A stretch of DNA of 64,000 nucleotides from contig NC_043987.1 of NCBI RefSeq assembly GCF_902150065.1, positions 20,862,987 through 20,926,986 of the forward strand, given 5' to 3'. A program made the position numbers and the translations under genes. Below the pieces are notes generated by a model that did no database searches, was not told the DNA's origin, and saw only the letters and a program-made list of their open reading frames with translations. Each line of letters starts with the position of its first letter. Position 1 is the stretch's first letter. The stretch is from Myripristis murdjan (lineage: Eukaryota; Chordata; Actinopteri; Holocentriformes; Holocentridae). This document shows positions 33,101-44,303 of this stretch, piece after piece.

Positions 33101-34959
33101 CAAAATTTTCTCCAGCTACAAATCAGTTGAATTTGATATGTTACTGACCATGTAAAACGTGTCACAACAGATCTTGCTGTATCTTTTGATTCTTACATAA
33201 ATAAGTTAAAAGATTCTCAAGTCCCGCTCTCATTGGTTGAGAAAACTTTCTAGAATAAATTTCTAAAATTTCTGTGTTTTCTTGATCTGGAGAAAATCGG
33301 CCATGCATTTGTTTCTTCTCCACCTGACTTGCTTGATTCTTGCCTTTGATGTCTGCTCTGTGTCTTCTCTGGGGCTAAAACAGTGCAGCTGCAAGGTTTC
33401 TAACCAGAATCAAACATAAAGACCATATCACTCCAAACTCACCCTCATTACACTGACATGCAGGAAAAAACTTACATAAATTTCAAAATGCTGTAGATTA
33501 CTTTCAAAACAGTGCAGGATTTAGTCCCAGCTTCTAACTTTGTAATGACCAAAAATGCATCATTACCTTTTCACACCAGGCTTTGCTGTGCATACAAAGT
33601 GTAAGTAAAAAAAAAAAAAAAAAAAAGCACCATTCATTGTACATTTGTTGTTACAGTTTTTGCACTCAAACTGCCTGAAGACATTACACTAGAAAACTAT
33701 GCTTTGATATGTACTAACATCTGTTTGTATTTGTTATTTGTATTATTTTTATTCATTGCATTATGCTACATACTAACCATTTTAGTCTAATAATCTACTA
33801 AATAGATGTTGTTCTTATAGTTAGCCCTTTGGGTACCACTTTACAATAAGACTAACCTTATCAGGGGTTTATGAATGGTTTATAATAGGTTATTAATTAG
33901 ATTGTAAGCATTTATAAACCATTAATGAACAATTATATATAAGCTCTAACACAGTTTTCATACATAAATGTAGACTCACTGTTTTGCAAGATCACATTAC
34001 TGCTGCACTGCATCTATTCTATTAGATGCTTAGCTTCCTTTATCTTGTCCCTTTATCAGTCAGCCATCCTTGATCCTTGTTATTGGCATCAGTGTATGAA
34101 AACTGTGTTATAATTTGTTTATAACTGTTTATTAATGATTTACAGCTTAATAAATAACCCAATGATAAGCCATTTTATAAATCCTTTATAAGGTTAGTTT
34201 TATTGTGTCTCACTTTGTAAATTTGTTTTTGAAAGTGCTTTATATTGTAATTATTAGTATTAGTATGAGCATTAGTATGGCTAAGTGTGGCTTATTTAGC
34301 CTTTTCTGCCTTTTCTTATAGTCCTGGCTATGAGGGGGGCAGCTAAGGCTCCTCAACATGAGCTGGGGGAGCAGCCAGACTCTGCTTTAGGGACCCAGCC
34401 ACCGTATCGCTTCACCAGACAGCCTGTGAAGTATCTCAGACATCAAACCTCAGGAAACCGACTCTGCCACCCTGGACCTGGGTCTGCACAACCTGGGACT
34501 GCAGCAAGGACCCGTCCTGGGAGTGCAGACAGCAGCCGCAGCTCCTCTCCAGAGCCAGGGACACAGAGGCTCTCCCAAAACTTGGACGTCCCGTGTAAGA
34601 ACAGCCCCCAGCCCAGCCAGGCCAGCGTCACCTCACAGGGCAAGGCAGACGTCCCAGCAAGCCCACGTGAGGTTGCACAGTACATGCTGGGACTGGACTC
34701 AACATTTACGACACCTGCAACTGCAGCGTTATCCAGTGCAACACAAGGGTCCTCTCAGGAGGTGGAGCCCGGGTGTCAAAATAACCTGAACATGAATCAG
34801 TCCAATAATAACCAGGGAGTCGGGCAGGGCCGGGCTCTGTGCCACTCACCAAAGAGAGTTCCTCGTGAGCTGAGCCTGACTGCACCAGCCCAGAAGATCC
34901 TGTCCGGCCTGAAGCTGAGACGCAGCCATTCAGGGAAGGACGAGCAGCTCTTTGTCTAA
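17793..34959 (+). CDS. gmip: GEM-interacting protein (F-BAR, C1 and RhoGAP domains)
   Basis: Rho GTPase-activating protein; the mammalian protein acts on RhoA and binds the GTPase Gem. Twenty-two exons: 17793-17838, 19523-19613, 20730-20811, 20972-21038, 21310-21351, 23659-23784, 25365-25429, 25555-25662, 25770-25850, 26049-26210, 26713-26850, 28553-28743, 28904-29001, 29103-29165, 29275-29376, 29470-29630, 30168-30344, 30468-30605, 30755-30957, 31324-31651, 32444-32546 and 34322-34959. Phases agree throughout, giving 1069 residues (human 970). Order: [16 protein letters not shown] near the N-terminus; F-BAR coiled region from about 110 to 340; C1 finger about 513-558 (H, CxxC, CxxC, HxxC, C); RhoGAP about 575-773 with arginine finger R604 in GVYRVSG; then a proline/serine-rich tail containing FTRQPVKY, which matches the human tail. 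Exon 1 is the least certain: it is a short [10 protein letters not shown] start chosen for phase and donor. ARHGAP29 and ARHGAP45 share the domains but fit less well. Confidence 0.94.
18081..18112. repeat. (GT)n microsatellite
   Basis: Short GT run, pure from 18086, in gmip intron 1. Confidence 0.95.
19980..20180. repeat. dispersed fish repeat ending in CCTTTAA
   Basis: Contains AGTCTTTATGCTAAGCTAAC and ends CTGGAGTATTCCTTTAA. Both are strings I recognise as recurrent in fish genomes within TTAA-type non-autonomous elements. The left edge is not sharp and I cannot name the family. It lies in gmip intron 2. Confidence 0.5.
22230..22799 (+). promoter_or_regulatory. candidate internal gmip promoter and alternative first exon
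   Basis: Within gmip intron 5, two closely spaced inverted CCAAT boxes (CATTGGTTGGGATTGGCT, about 22251-22268) precede an interval that is more GC-balanced than its flanks. A good donor, GAA then GTGAGT, follows at 22800. Together with the in-frame ATG just before exon 6 (23637), this would fit an alternative transcript start. No TSS signal proves it. Confidence 0.25.
23427..23456. repeat. poly(T) tract
   Basis: T tract of more than 20 bases in gmip intron 5. On its own it does not identify a retroposed copy. Confidence 0.8.
23637..23658 (+). promoter_or_regulatory. possible alternative gmip start codon upstream of exon 6
   Basis: An ATG at 23637 is in frame with exon 6 through the normal acceptor. 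A 5'-extended exon 6 would begin [14 protein letters not shown] and lose the first 109 or so residues while keeping the whole F-BAR, C1 and RhoGAP core. G at -3 gives a fair initiation context. Confidence 0.3.
26494..26610 (+). mobile_element. tRNA-derived SINE head fragment
   Basis: Contains an A-box-like TGGCTCATGTGGTGAAGC (about 26508) and a B-box-like GGTTCATTTCTGA (26561-26573) at tRNA spacing, followed by an A-rich stretch. The layout is that of fish tRNA-type SINEs. It cannot fold into a proper tRNA and no SINE body is clear. It lies in gmip intron 10. Confidence 0.5.
27100..27139 (+). other. possible alternative terminal exon of gmip
   Basis: A pyrimidine-rich acceptor (TTTGTGTTCCAG) ends at 27100. 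In the phase left by exon 11 it is followed by [12 protein letters not shown] and a stop. Such an exon would end the protein inside the F-BAR region. It could equally be a chance acceptor. Confidence 0.18.
27121..28552 (+). other. gmip intron 11, mostly featureless
   Basis: About 1.4 kb of AT-rich intron. The only structure seen is a loose internal repeat: AATCAAGCT, a C-rich middle and TCTCAGATGAGTT occur near 27300 and again near 27439. It may be a remnant of a mobile element, but I cannot name it. Confidence 0.35.
32688..32719. repeat. (CTTT)n microsatellite
   Basis: CTTT units running into a T tract, in gmip intron 21. Confidence 0.85.
32880..33630 (+). mobile_element. L2-like LINE reverse-transcriptase fragment
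   Basis: The plus strand encodes [14 protein letters not shown], then [17 protein letters not shown]. This matches the LINE pattern ILFSLYMLPLG..HCYADDTQLY, with the catalytic YADD decayed to LADG. About 350 bases later come remnants of the usual downstream RDHITP and FKILLLTFKALNG segments ([19 protein letters not shown]), and then an A tract at 33607-33626. It is truncated, with several frame breaks and no 5' end. It lies in gmip intron 21, in the same orientation as the gene. Confidence 0.7.
33831..34216. mobile_element. palindromic-end MITE, copy 1
   Basis: The left end reads TACCACTTTACAATAAGACTAACCTTAT. The right end, read inversely, gives ACAATAAAACTAACCTTATAAAGG, so the termini are inverted repeats. 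Inside are repeated TTTATAA/TTATAAA motifs and CATGAAAACTGTGTTA-like strings shared with the element at 39752-40150. About 385 bp, no coding capacity. It lies in gmip intron 21, ending about 105 bp before the last exon. Confidence 0.7.
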
Positions 34960-35611
34960 GCTCAGCTGGGACCAAAGAAATCACCCTTCATGATGCATTC
35001 AGAGTTATACTGCAGCTTGGTTTCGATTGATCAACATGAAATGTAAAGACAGCTTCTAAAATTAAGATTCATACATCCTCACACTTTATTGAACAGTTTT
35101 TTATGAATGACATGCCATTATATTTATATCCTCAACACAACAAGATTCACGTCACGTCTCAGTGAGCTACCAGAAAGCTCCAGTTAAATATTTTCAGGTC
35201 TAAAAATAGCAGGAGCATCACTCTTGAAGGAAACACCCTTTGAAAGACCACTGATGCTCACTGGGATGCCTAGCCTTATTAGCACTAATCCTCCTTAGGA
35301 TTTTGATCTGTTGACCATCCAGTAGTCTAATACCCAGAACAGACTGAAATGGTAACTTATTTATACGTTTTGAATATTTGTAGTGGATTTGAATGCACCG
35401 AGCAGTTTTGAGGTTGCAGATGAAGGAATATACAGAAGAAGTGCTCCAGTGTCTGCTAGTTGTGAGGGGTCTTGTCAGGATTCGTCATGCCAACCTTAAT
35501 GAACAACTGATGAAAAATCCCAATGACCTCAGAATTTTGTTATGTCCTTTTTTTTTTTTTTTTTTCAAAAAAATGTTTTATAGCCTGCAAACTCCAGTGT
35601 TGTAATACATG

Positions 35612-35617
35612 AATAAA
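35612..35617 (+). terminator. gmip polyadenylation signal
   Basis: AATAAA about 650 bp after the gmip stop codon. A second AATAAA at 35709-35714, with downstream T-rich sequence, is an alternative. Confidence 0.5.
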
Positions 35618-35719
35618 CAAACATGCTTTCACTGGTGTGTTTGAGTTTTCTGTGTGGCTCTTGCACTTTTGCTGTTCAGTCACAGGGGGGCGGTCTTCTC
35701 CTAGTATGAATAAAGACAC

Positions 35720-36411
35720 CAAAAGGACAATAGTATAAGGGCAGCAAACCATTTATTTCTAATAACAAGCATTCTGCGTTGAGGTGTCATTGCTCTTACA
35801 TTTAGAAAAGCCTTTTCACTTTGGAGTATACTGACTTATAAATTGAGACAGCAGGTTTCAAGGTCTGTATGGTCATGGAATAATGGATGTACCTAACTCA
35901 TTTATCATGTTGCCTTTGTTCACTTGATAATATTTCCCCCCAAATTAGGCTGTTTAGTGCATCCGAATATGACAATGATGCAAGACCAAAGCAGGTAGTT
36001 TCGCCCAAGATGATGAGGATCAATTTCTCATGTCGCGGAGAGTGAGAAGTGTCAGCAGTGTCCTTTCAAGTCTCCAAGCTCTGTAACCTTGAACACAAGC
36101 GCCAAAGGATCAGTCTCGTATGAGTTATCAATAGGCTGCATCATCAGCTCTCATCTTCCTTCATCATCTTCCACACCTTCTCCCTCCCTCCTTGTCTGTC
36201 CATCTCCTCCCTCTAAGCCTTTTACGCGCAACCAAGTCAGAGCGCACACACGGCTGGCGAGAAAAAAGGAGAGACAATAGACAATAGTTTGCTTCAATAT
36301 GGTAGTTGGACTTTAACTGTAGGTAATATGCACGCCGGAGTGTGAAACCTAGGAGAGGGATTTGAAGACGTGTCCATTTATCCGCTGGCCTAAAGTTTCC
36401 CCCCGTTTTTA
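35720..36411. other. gmip-lmx1al intergenic region, proximal part
   Basis: Non-coding. It includes a pyrimidine-rich stretch (about 36150-36215) that may belong to the lmx1al promoter, because a candidate first exon with a donor at 36456 follows. I see no TATA box or named site. Confidence 0.35.
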
Positions 36412-36455
36412 ATGCTGCCAACCGAGATTTCAGGAGGAGTGTGTTTCACCTCAAG
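36412..36455 (+). other. candidate upstream exon of lmx1al with in-frame ATG
   Basis: An ATG at 36412 opens 14 codons (MLPTEISGGVCFTS) and ends AG before a good donor, GTAGGC. Joined to the acceptor at 38721-38722 (pyrimidine tract, TTCAG) it gives 72 nucleotides without a stop and enters the lmx1al frame at MKTEESQS. It may be coding or 5' UTR. Known LMX1A and LMX1B also have the short pattern ML..K-MEE at their N-terminus. Confidence 0.35.
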
Positions 36456-38355
36456 GTAGGCGACCGCAACTCAAAAACAGGTTGTCATTGATTCAAGACT
36501 TGTGATCTCCACATAGTTGGGAGTTTGAATATTCACAGCCTATAATGGGTGTCTTGCAACTCTCAACGGTGTTTTTCAAATTTATTTTAACGTTACCTGC
36601 CACGTTTGTTTGGGAAAAAAGAGCGAGCGAGAGAGAGAGAGAGGCTCAGGTGAAAATATATATATATTTAATTTCACTGTGATTCTGCTACCTGCTAACT
36701 CTGGTGTTTTCTTTCAAACTAGTAAGACCATGCACCACATAACCTTCATGTTATTGCATATTAGGTTCAAATCTGTTGTTCAAAAAGATTAGACGGATTG
36801 CTTAATTTGGTGACGTTTGGATGTGACTGCATGCCGGCGTTGGTTTACCACTGTTTTCTGACTAATGATATTAGATTCAAAGGTGGGGCCAAAACAAAAC
36901 ACCCAACGCATAACAGCTCATTTTTATTTTGTTTGGCTTCTGATGTCATCAGGGACGTCCTGGCCCCTTATTAACAGCTTTTAATTAATTGGATATTTAC
37001 TCTGCATGTTATGGTGTTAAGAAGAATGGTTGGTTATTATTCTATAGCCGAGATAATAGAAGGTTATTAGTTAAATACAATGCCAATCACTGTCGTTTAC
37101 AGAACGTTTTGGCATCTACCAACATTATATGGGAATTTATATTTCTCTGGGTTATTGATAATGGCATAGTGGGACAGTGTTATTGTCACTAAACCATAAC
37201 TCGAGGTGACCAGGCACATTAGGAAAGTTGATGAAAGCCTTTTAAATCATTTCCCAGCAATCATCATCACGGTTCCTCAGAGACAGGCTGTTAGTCACAA
37301 CATGTAATCATAGATGCACTGCACAAATCTGGCACTACAATGTGAGCAAGCCGTAATTGAGCAGTAAATCAAATCAGGTCACCTGTATTTCCATATTTCA
37401 CTTGACTAATTTCCTAACTTGGTTTCCTGCAGAAATCCATCTCACATTTTGTCGATGTTTAACTGCATTTTTTTTTTTTTTTTTTTTTTTTTATTTTGAC
37501 TGTAGGCTTTGTTGTAAGTTGTTAGGCCTACCGTAGGCCTCCCCTGAAGAGGAAAAAAAAGCTACAATGATCCTATAATAAATTTTAGAAGGAGAGCTTA
37601 CAGTTACCGCAACAAAACCATTAAGTAACTCCAATATATCGAAATATAATGAATATCAGAAAATATTCTATAGGTCATGAGGAAAAATCTTGTGAAGAAG
37701 ATTAAGGTCACTAAGAACTCATTAGTGAGCAGACACTCCCAGTTCCTACAGCAATATTATGGGATGTATATTTTGTCAGGGTTACCTAATTTAGGCTTTT
37801 TTTTCGTCTCTTCTTGGGTCGATTTTGAAGGATTCGCGCTATGAAGTGGCATTCACTTCTTTAAAGTCCACTTCTCTTACATTAGGTCTAATTTACAAAT
37901 TTAGTAAGAGTTTTACAAATTAGAATAATTACAATAGAGACTTTCAACAGATCTGATTCAGTGACTGAGCAACAGAGGTTTTTAAACATTCCTGATCTGA
38001 TAATAAAAAAAAAAAAATGTAATTCCAAAGTGAAATTATCTTGGATTTCGCCAGGGGAAAATTACAAAATCGTTTTACTGTAACAGATGGATCTTTTCAT
38101 TTAGAAATGCGTTGGAAATTTTTACATTTTTATTAATACTTCTGGGTGATTTTTATAGTCTGTCACACCACTGATCAATAAATGTTAGTTGTTTAGTTTG
38201 GCCCCTAAAATCCTAACATTAAACTAACCATTAAATATATTATATAATTTACTGCTTTCGTTTTCTGTAATAGAATTACGTTAGATTTCAATTAATTTCC
38301 CTGTTTATAATAATTTTAAAAAAATCCTAAGAATCCTGTTTTGCCTTTTATGGTT

Positions 38356-38360
<5 letters not shown>

Positions 38361-38450
<90 letters not shown>
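38361..38450. repeat. (GT)45 microsatellite
   Basis: Ninety bases of uninterrupted GT, 300 bp upstream of the main lmx1al ATG. It is the longest pure dinucleotide tract in the window. Confidence 0.98.
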
Positions 38451-38452
<2 letters not shown>

Positions 38453-38750
38453 CAGTATATCTAAATTGTGCACATTAAAATCCTGCCTCATCACCGAAGC
38501 AGCGGCTACCTGGAGGTAACGTCAGCATCACACCGATCACTCGTTTATTTGGCAAAGCATGTCCTGATCAATTCTGATCTATCGATCTGATAGCTAGATT
38601 TTTTCCCAAAATAACTCTCTCTGTGGAGTGTGTGCATGCCTGTATTTTGGCTCAGTGATTTTGCTGTGCAGCGTTCAGTTGAAATGCAGGGAGAAAAGTG
38701 TGATCTTTCTGTCGTTGTTCAGCGATCACACCGAGGGAAGGAGAGAAGGG

Positions 38751-40045
38751 ATGAAAACAGAGGAGAGCCAGTCGTGTCTGCAGCAGCCTCCATCCTCCAC
38801 GCCTTTCGGTGAGTGCGAGCTGGCAGTTTCTACGGGCTGTCATTTCTCTTCTTTTATCTTTCTCTCAATTATTTGACTACAGCATCAGGACACATTGTTG
38901 CAAACCTTTTGGAATTTACGACTGTTATTATAGCCTATATCGTTGATTTGGACTTACTGAATAATAACTAAGGGCCTACTACATTTTATTAAGATGGTTT
39001 GCAAACATTACAACATTAGATTTTTGAATATTATGGGAATATTTTATTGGCACTACAGGGGGCTAAAATCCATAAAGCAGACGGAGTCATTATAAACCGC
39101 TGTTGGGATGCCGTGGATGCTACAAGTCCTTATAGGGATATTGTCAGAATATTATAAATACACCACTGAAATTTAAAATAAAATAAAATAAAATAAAATA
39201 AAATAAATGCATAAATAAAAATATCACTAAGGATTAGGCTCATACTGAATAGCACTGACACTGTAAGTACCAAAGCTATGACAGCGAAGATTTTTAGGCA
39301 ATGGTCATACATAGCGTGCAACGCATTCGCACTTTATACGTCCCAATAATAAGGCTATATTAGGTCTATTATTATTTTCAAAATATTAGGAATATTATAA
39401 TGATATCATAGGAGGAAAAATACTATCAAGCAGTATTTGATCTCTGTGAACTTATTAATAAACCCCTAAACTCTTACTTTCACTGGAGTTTCCCGTCAAC
39501 TACCTTAAAATCTAGGAGAAAAAAATCCATATTGTCCAGTATTGTTTCACACGCATATTGTCTATCTGCAGGTTGCAATGCTTCACTGAAGCTACATCAG
39601 GCGTGTGTACTGAGTGAAACTTTCAAACCAGAGTTGCCTTTGTTCTATGGCCGCAAATCAAACACAATGTTGATGAGGTTAGGTGCCACTAAAACTCCCC
39701 ATAAAAACATTATAGGGACATCAAAGGATTTTTTTTTTTTTTTTAATTCAGTAGCTTACAATAAGAATACCTTATTAAAGGGTTTATGAGTGGTTTATAT
39801 CAAGTCATTAATTAGGTTGTAAAGACTTTATAAGTCATTAATAAACAATTATCAGCAGGTTATAATGCAGTTTTCATACATCTGTGCAGGGTCACTATTT
39901 GGCAAGATTAAGTTACTGCTGCTCTGCATCTATTCTGTTAAATCTCAGATATTGCAAGTTTACTTTATATTGTCCCTTTATCTGTCAGCCTTCTTTTGTA
40001 TCTGCACCAGTGCATGAAAACTGTGTTAGGCTACTACTAGTTTAT

Positions 40046-40079
<34 letters not shown>

Positions 40080-41368
40080 CAGTGGTTTACTACCTAATTA
40101 ATAACCAAATTATAAACCATTCAAACCCTTTATAAGGGCAGTTTCATTCTAAACTAGTGTTAAAACAGGCCATAAAGTTCTATAAACTCATATATCCCAT
40201 ATTTACTTTGAGACCCTTTGAAATAGGAATTTAATGGTGATATATGGATTTTTATATCAGCCAATTGGATAATCCCTTTATGAGTATTGTTGTATAATAC
40301 CATGAGTAGACCAGGCTACTGTGGGTCGCTTTAAACTCATGCGTGGCCATACCAAAATTGCGGTGATTTTTCAGTTCTCATAATCTGGATTTCTTGTATT
40401 ATTTTTAATCTGTGGCCATACAGTGACCGGCCCGTGCGACTGCCTCTGTGCCCCATGCAGGTCCAGAGTACGGGACAGGGGGAGAGGTGTGCGCGGGCTG
40501 CGAGTCGCCCATCGCCGACCGTTTCCTGCTGCGGGTGAACGAGCGCTCCTGGCACGAGACCTGCGTCAAGTGCGCCGTGTGTCTGAGCACCCTCACCGGG
40601 ACCTGTTACTGCCGGGACCGCCTGCTGTACTGCAAGCACGACTATGAGAAGTAAGAGCCAGAGAGGGCCTTCTGCGCATAAATATTCACTTAAATATTCA
40701 CTGCAAGAGTAGAAAAAAATACATACAACTCATCCAGGGCTCCTTGATGAGTGGGTTGGTGGGTTTCAGCAGGGTGGATATTTAGATTTATTTCACTCAT
40801 TAGTTGTTAGCCCAATGAGAAAGTGTATGAGGATTGCTATTTCAATTGCAGGTCCTATCCCCACTATAGTTATCATCACACTTCAGAGCAGCCACTGGTA
40901 GGCCTGCAGAATTATGTCCCAGGTCATCTAAAAACCCTCTCATTAAATGGATGTTTTTGGTCTAATGCCTGTCTGGTTGTCTATTTTGGGGGTCCTTGAT
41001 ATGGAAAAGTTCGGGAACCTCTCAGAGCAAACCCTCCAGTGTTAATAAGTGACAATGCAGTCAATTATTCAGTTATTTGGAGTTGACAGGTGCTGATTGG
41101 AGCGTTGTTTGGTCACCCAAAGAGCTCAAATCACTCTGGGACGGCTGTTGAAAACTATCTGAACTATCTCAAGTGTTAAATTAACTGTGGTGGGTGTGTG
41201 CACTTATATAAACATTGGCACAGTGTTGATTCTTAAAAGCTGAGAGAAAAAATAACTATGATGATTTTACAGTAGGCTATCATCAGCACTCAATAAAATT
41301 AGGGCTTTGGAGGGTATGAATGATTTGGGTTCCCAACATGATCTGGAATCACTGAATCAATCATTCCC

Positions 41369-41442
<74 letters not shown>

Positions 41443-44263
41443 TGTGTATGTGTGTGCATGCCTGTGCATGTAGGGCATGCTTTTTGTTTTGGTCATTGAG
41501 TGTGTGCTGTGATCGGCGGGTTTGCCTGCGGTCGGTGAGAGCTCCAGAGATAGACGGCTGAAGGACGAGCCTGCAGCTTGTTATCATTGTTTTGAAAAGT
41601 GTCAGACGGCATCCAGCAGCACAGACTCTCCCACTGTACCTGACATCTGGAGGAGAGAGAGGGAGAGATAGAGAGAGAGAGCGAGATAGAGAGAGAGAGA
41701 GAGAGAGGGTAGAACAACAGAGTGGGAGAGAGAGAAGATTTGGCTGTTGAAAGACTCATTGTGTGACGTTTATCTTGAAAAATGAGTGGGGAAAAAAACA
41801 AATGCATTAGTCTATCATAAATGGACGACTGGGTTGATTTTCAGCGAAAAAATGAAAAACTCTCCAAGAAGCATATTTGCTCTGCTCGTGTAATGCATGT
41901 AATTGTAGATCCAAATTAAAAGTCCATGGCTTATTCAGGATAGTGTTGATTCAGTGCCCTATACATTGCATATGGATAGTTGCCTTGTTGTGTGACTCCG
42001 TGCCAGACTTGGCACACAGTACTAGCCGTGACCTTCAGCGGATCAGCAACAATGTCTCCTTGTGTTCCCTGCAGTCTGTCCATCAGCGCCTTACACTACA
42101 CACACACACTCCTCCCCCTCCATCTGCAGCAGGTGTGTGCATTGTAACAGATAAGGGCTGCAATGCACAAGAATTTCGAGCATGCATAAGAATTTTAGGA
42201 AAATATATACAATTTAGTTGGTGTCTTTTTTTCCCCTCATAACCCTCTGCTTGCAGTCTGGCTCTGTTTTACTTTCTAATCGACAAATGACTGAAATAGC
42301 AGTGGTAGAGTAACTAACTGAGGACTATACACATAAATATACCCTGTCTTTGTATGTAAAATATCAAATGAATTGAATAAGCCACCATATTTTCATGCAT
42401 GTTTGGATAAATTAATTCAATGCATGCTGAGACTGCATCGCACAGTTTCTAGCACATTCTGGGCCATTTTCCATCCATGCCCCGCTCCTTTCCATGCAGT
42501 ATCTGCACACTTGTCCAAACATTTTTAAATTTATTTGATTACATCGCCCAACCCACACTCACACAGACAGGCAGCGCTGCCCTCCCTGACTCTCCCTCAA
42601 CTTAAGCCAAAGGTCAGGCCACACTGGTGCTGTGGAATGGTAGCCCTGCTTGGTTTGTTAGTTTGTTTGGTTTTGTTATATTTTGAATTCAGACAGAATT
42701 TGATCATCACATACCTTCAAAAATGCAATTATTCCGAAAAGAATATGATGGAATATAAAATAATTCAAATGGCTAATAAAACAAAAGCATGATACTTATG
42801 GAAAGAACTCCATTGTATCAGGGTGAAAGAAATACTAAGAAAACTACAGATATATGCAAATGCATGAAATTCAAATGAGAAAAACAATCTAATTTTAAAA
42901 TACACCCCCACCCCCAACACACACTCACACACACACACACACACACATGACCCCATGTTTCATCATCTGGTCTCAACTGCCTGCGAGGCAAGAGTTTATT
43001 CAGCATTTCATATCATAACTTATTGACACTGCATGTTGCATTTCAGGGATTCTGGAGAATATTTTCCCTTTAAATTATTCTGAATTTATTTTTGCTCATC
43101 AAAGGGCCAGTGTCAGCTCCGAACATACTTCAATAGGATTTTTAGGTGCAGCACGGACTCTGAATCCAAATATTCAAGCCCTGTGCGGAATCCATGATGT
43201 GCTTATAAACTGCATTCAAGCCTAGTATACCTGAGGCTGCAAGGAACAGATAAGTCATTCACTCGTCATCCACCTTGTTTAAAGACAGAAGGTATTTACA
43301 CCTTCAGGTTTGAGTTTCTCTTGTCTCAATCTGTTGTGGAAATGAGGGGATTTAGACTGAAAGTGCATCTTGAGGAAGTGCAGTGATTTTATTTCACAAA
43401 ATTAGGTTGAATGAGGCAGTGAATGAGCTGCACATAGCCTGAATATCTTGAAACAAAATTCTCACCACATTTTAAATTCCCATTATGACATATTGAATGT
43501 CAGTGGAAAGGACAGACTAATAGAGGAGCATATTGTAACGACAGAAAATGGAATGATTATTGACCAAAATGCTTTTGCAGTAGTAATGTGGTCCAAATGA
43601 CAGAAATTATTTTAAAATGTTTGAGTTATTTGTTTTATTTTATTTATTTATTTATTTTGCAATTTAATTATATACTTTCACAAACAATTTAGAATTTGTT
43701 TTCACGAGAGTGCTTAGGCATAGATCCCAGGCAATATACTGCATGTATGCATTGTGAATATGCTGTAAATCAAAGACATGATTTGAGTGAATAACTGTTC
43801 AGCCCCTCAGAGTATATTTTTGGGTGAATGGAGAAGGAATCCTTTGTCCAGTCATGTCTTATCTTTAATTTTTTTTGTTTTAATTGCATGGTGATCAATT
43901 ATCATTTTGATTCAAAATAACAGAAAAAACATGCAGATTAGCAGAAAGACTGAAATGAACAATGTCCACCAACCTCAGTCTCCAACACACACACATTTTA
44001 ATTCCTGCGCTCTTACACACTGCTTCGACATGATTGTTGCTCTCCAAGCTCAGCGGTGAGGCCTGTGTGCCCCGGTCAACAGTGTTGAGTCCAGACAGAA
44101 CTGAGGGGAGCCTGGGTCTGTGGGGCCTGCAGGCTCCCTTGTAAAACCCCATAAAGACAGCGCCTGCACTGTGAGAGGCGGGTCACCAGGGTGGATATTT
44201 ACTAAACCCTGGGTTTAATACATCACTCTGTGGGGTGGAGGGCACTGAGACTCAGTCTGGGTT

Positions 44264-44303
<40 letters not shown>

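Noticed and set aside
34443-34984. Minus-strand and shifted open frames in gmip exon 22
   Set aside because: The plus frame joins exon 21 in phase and matches the GMIP tail (RQPVKY); the others are shadows.
41299-41587. Overlapping open frames around a TG tract
   Set aside because: Dinucleotide repeats are open in several frames by nature; no coding evidence.
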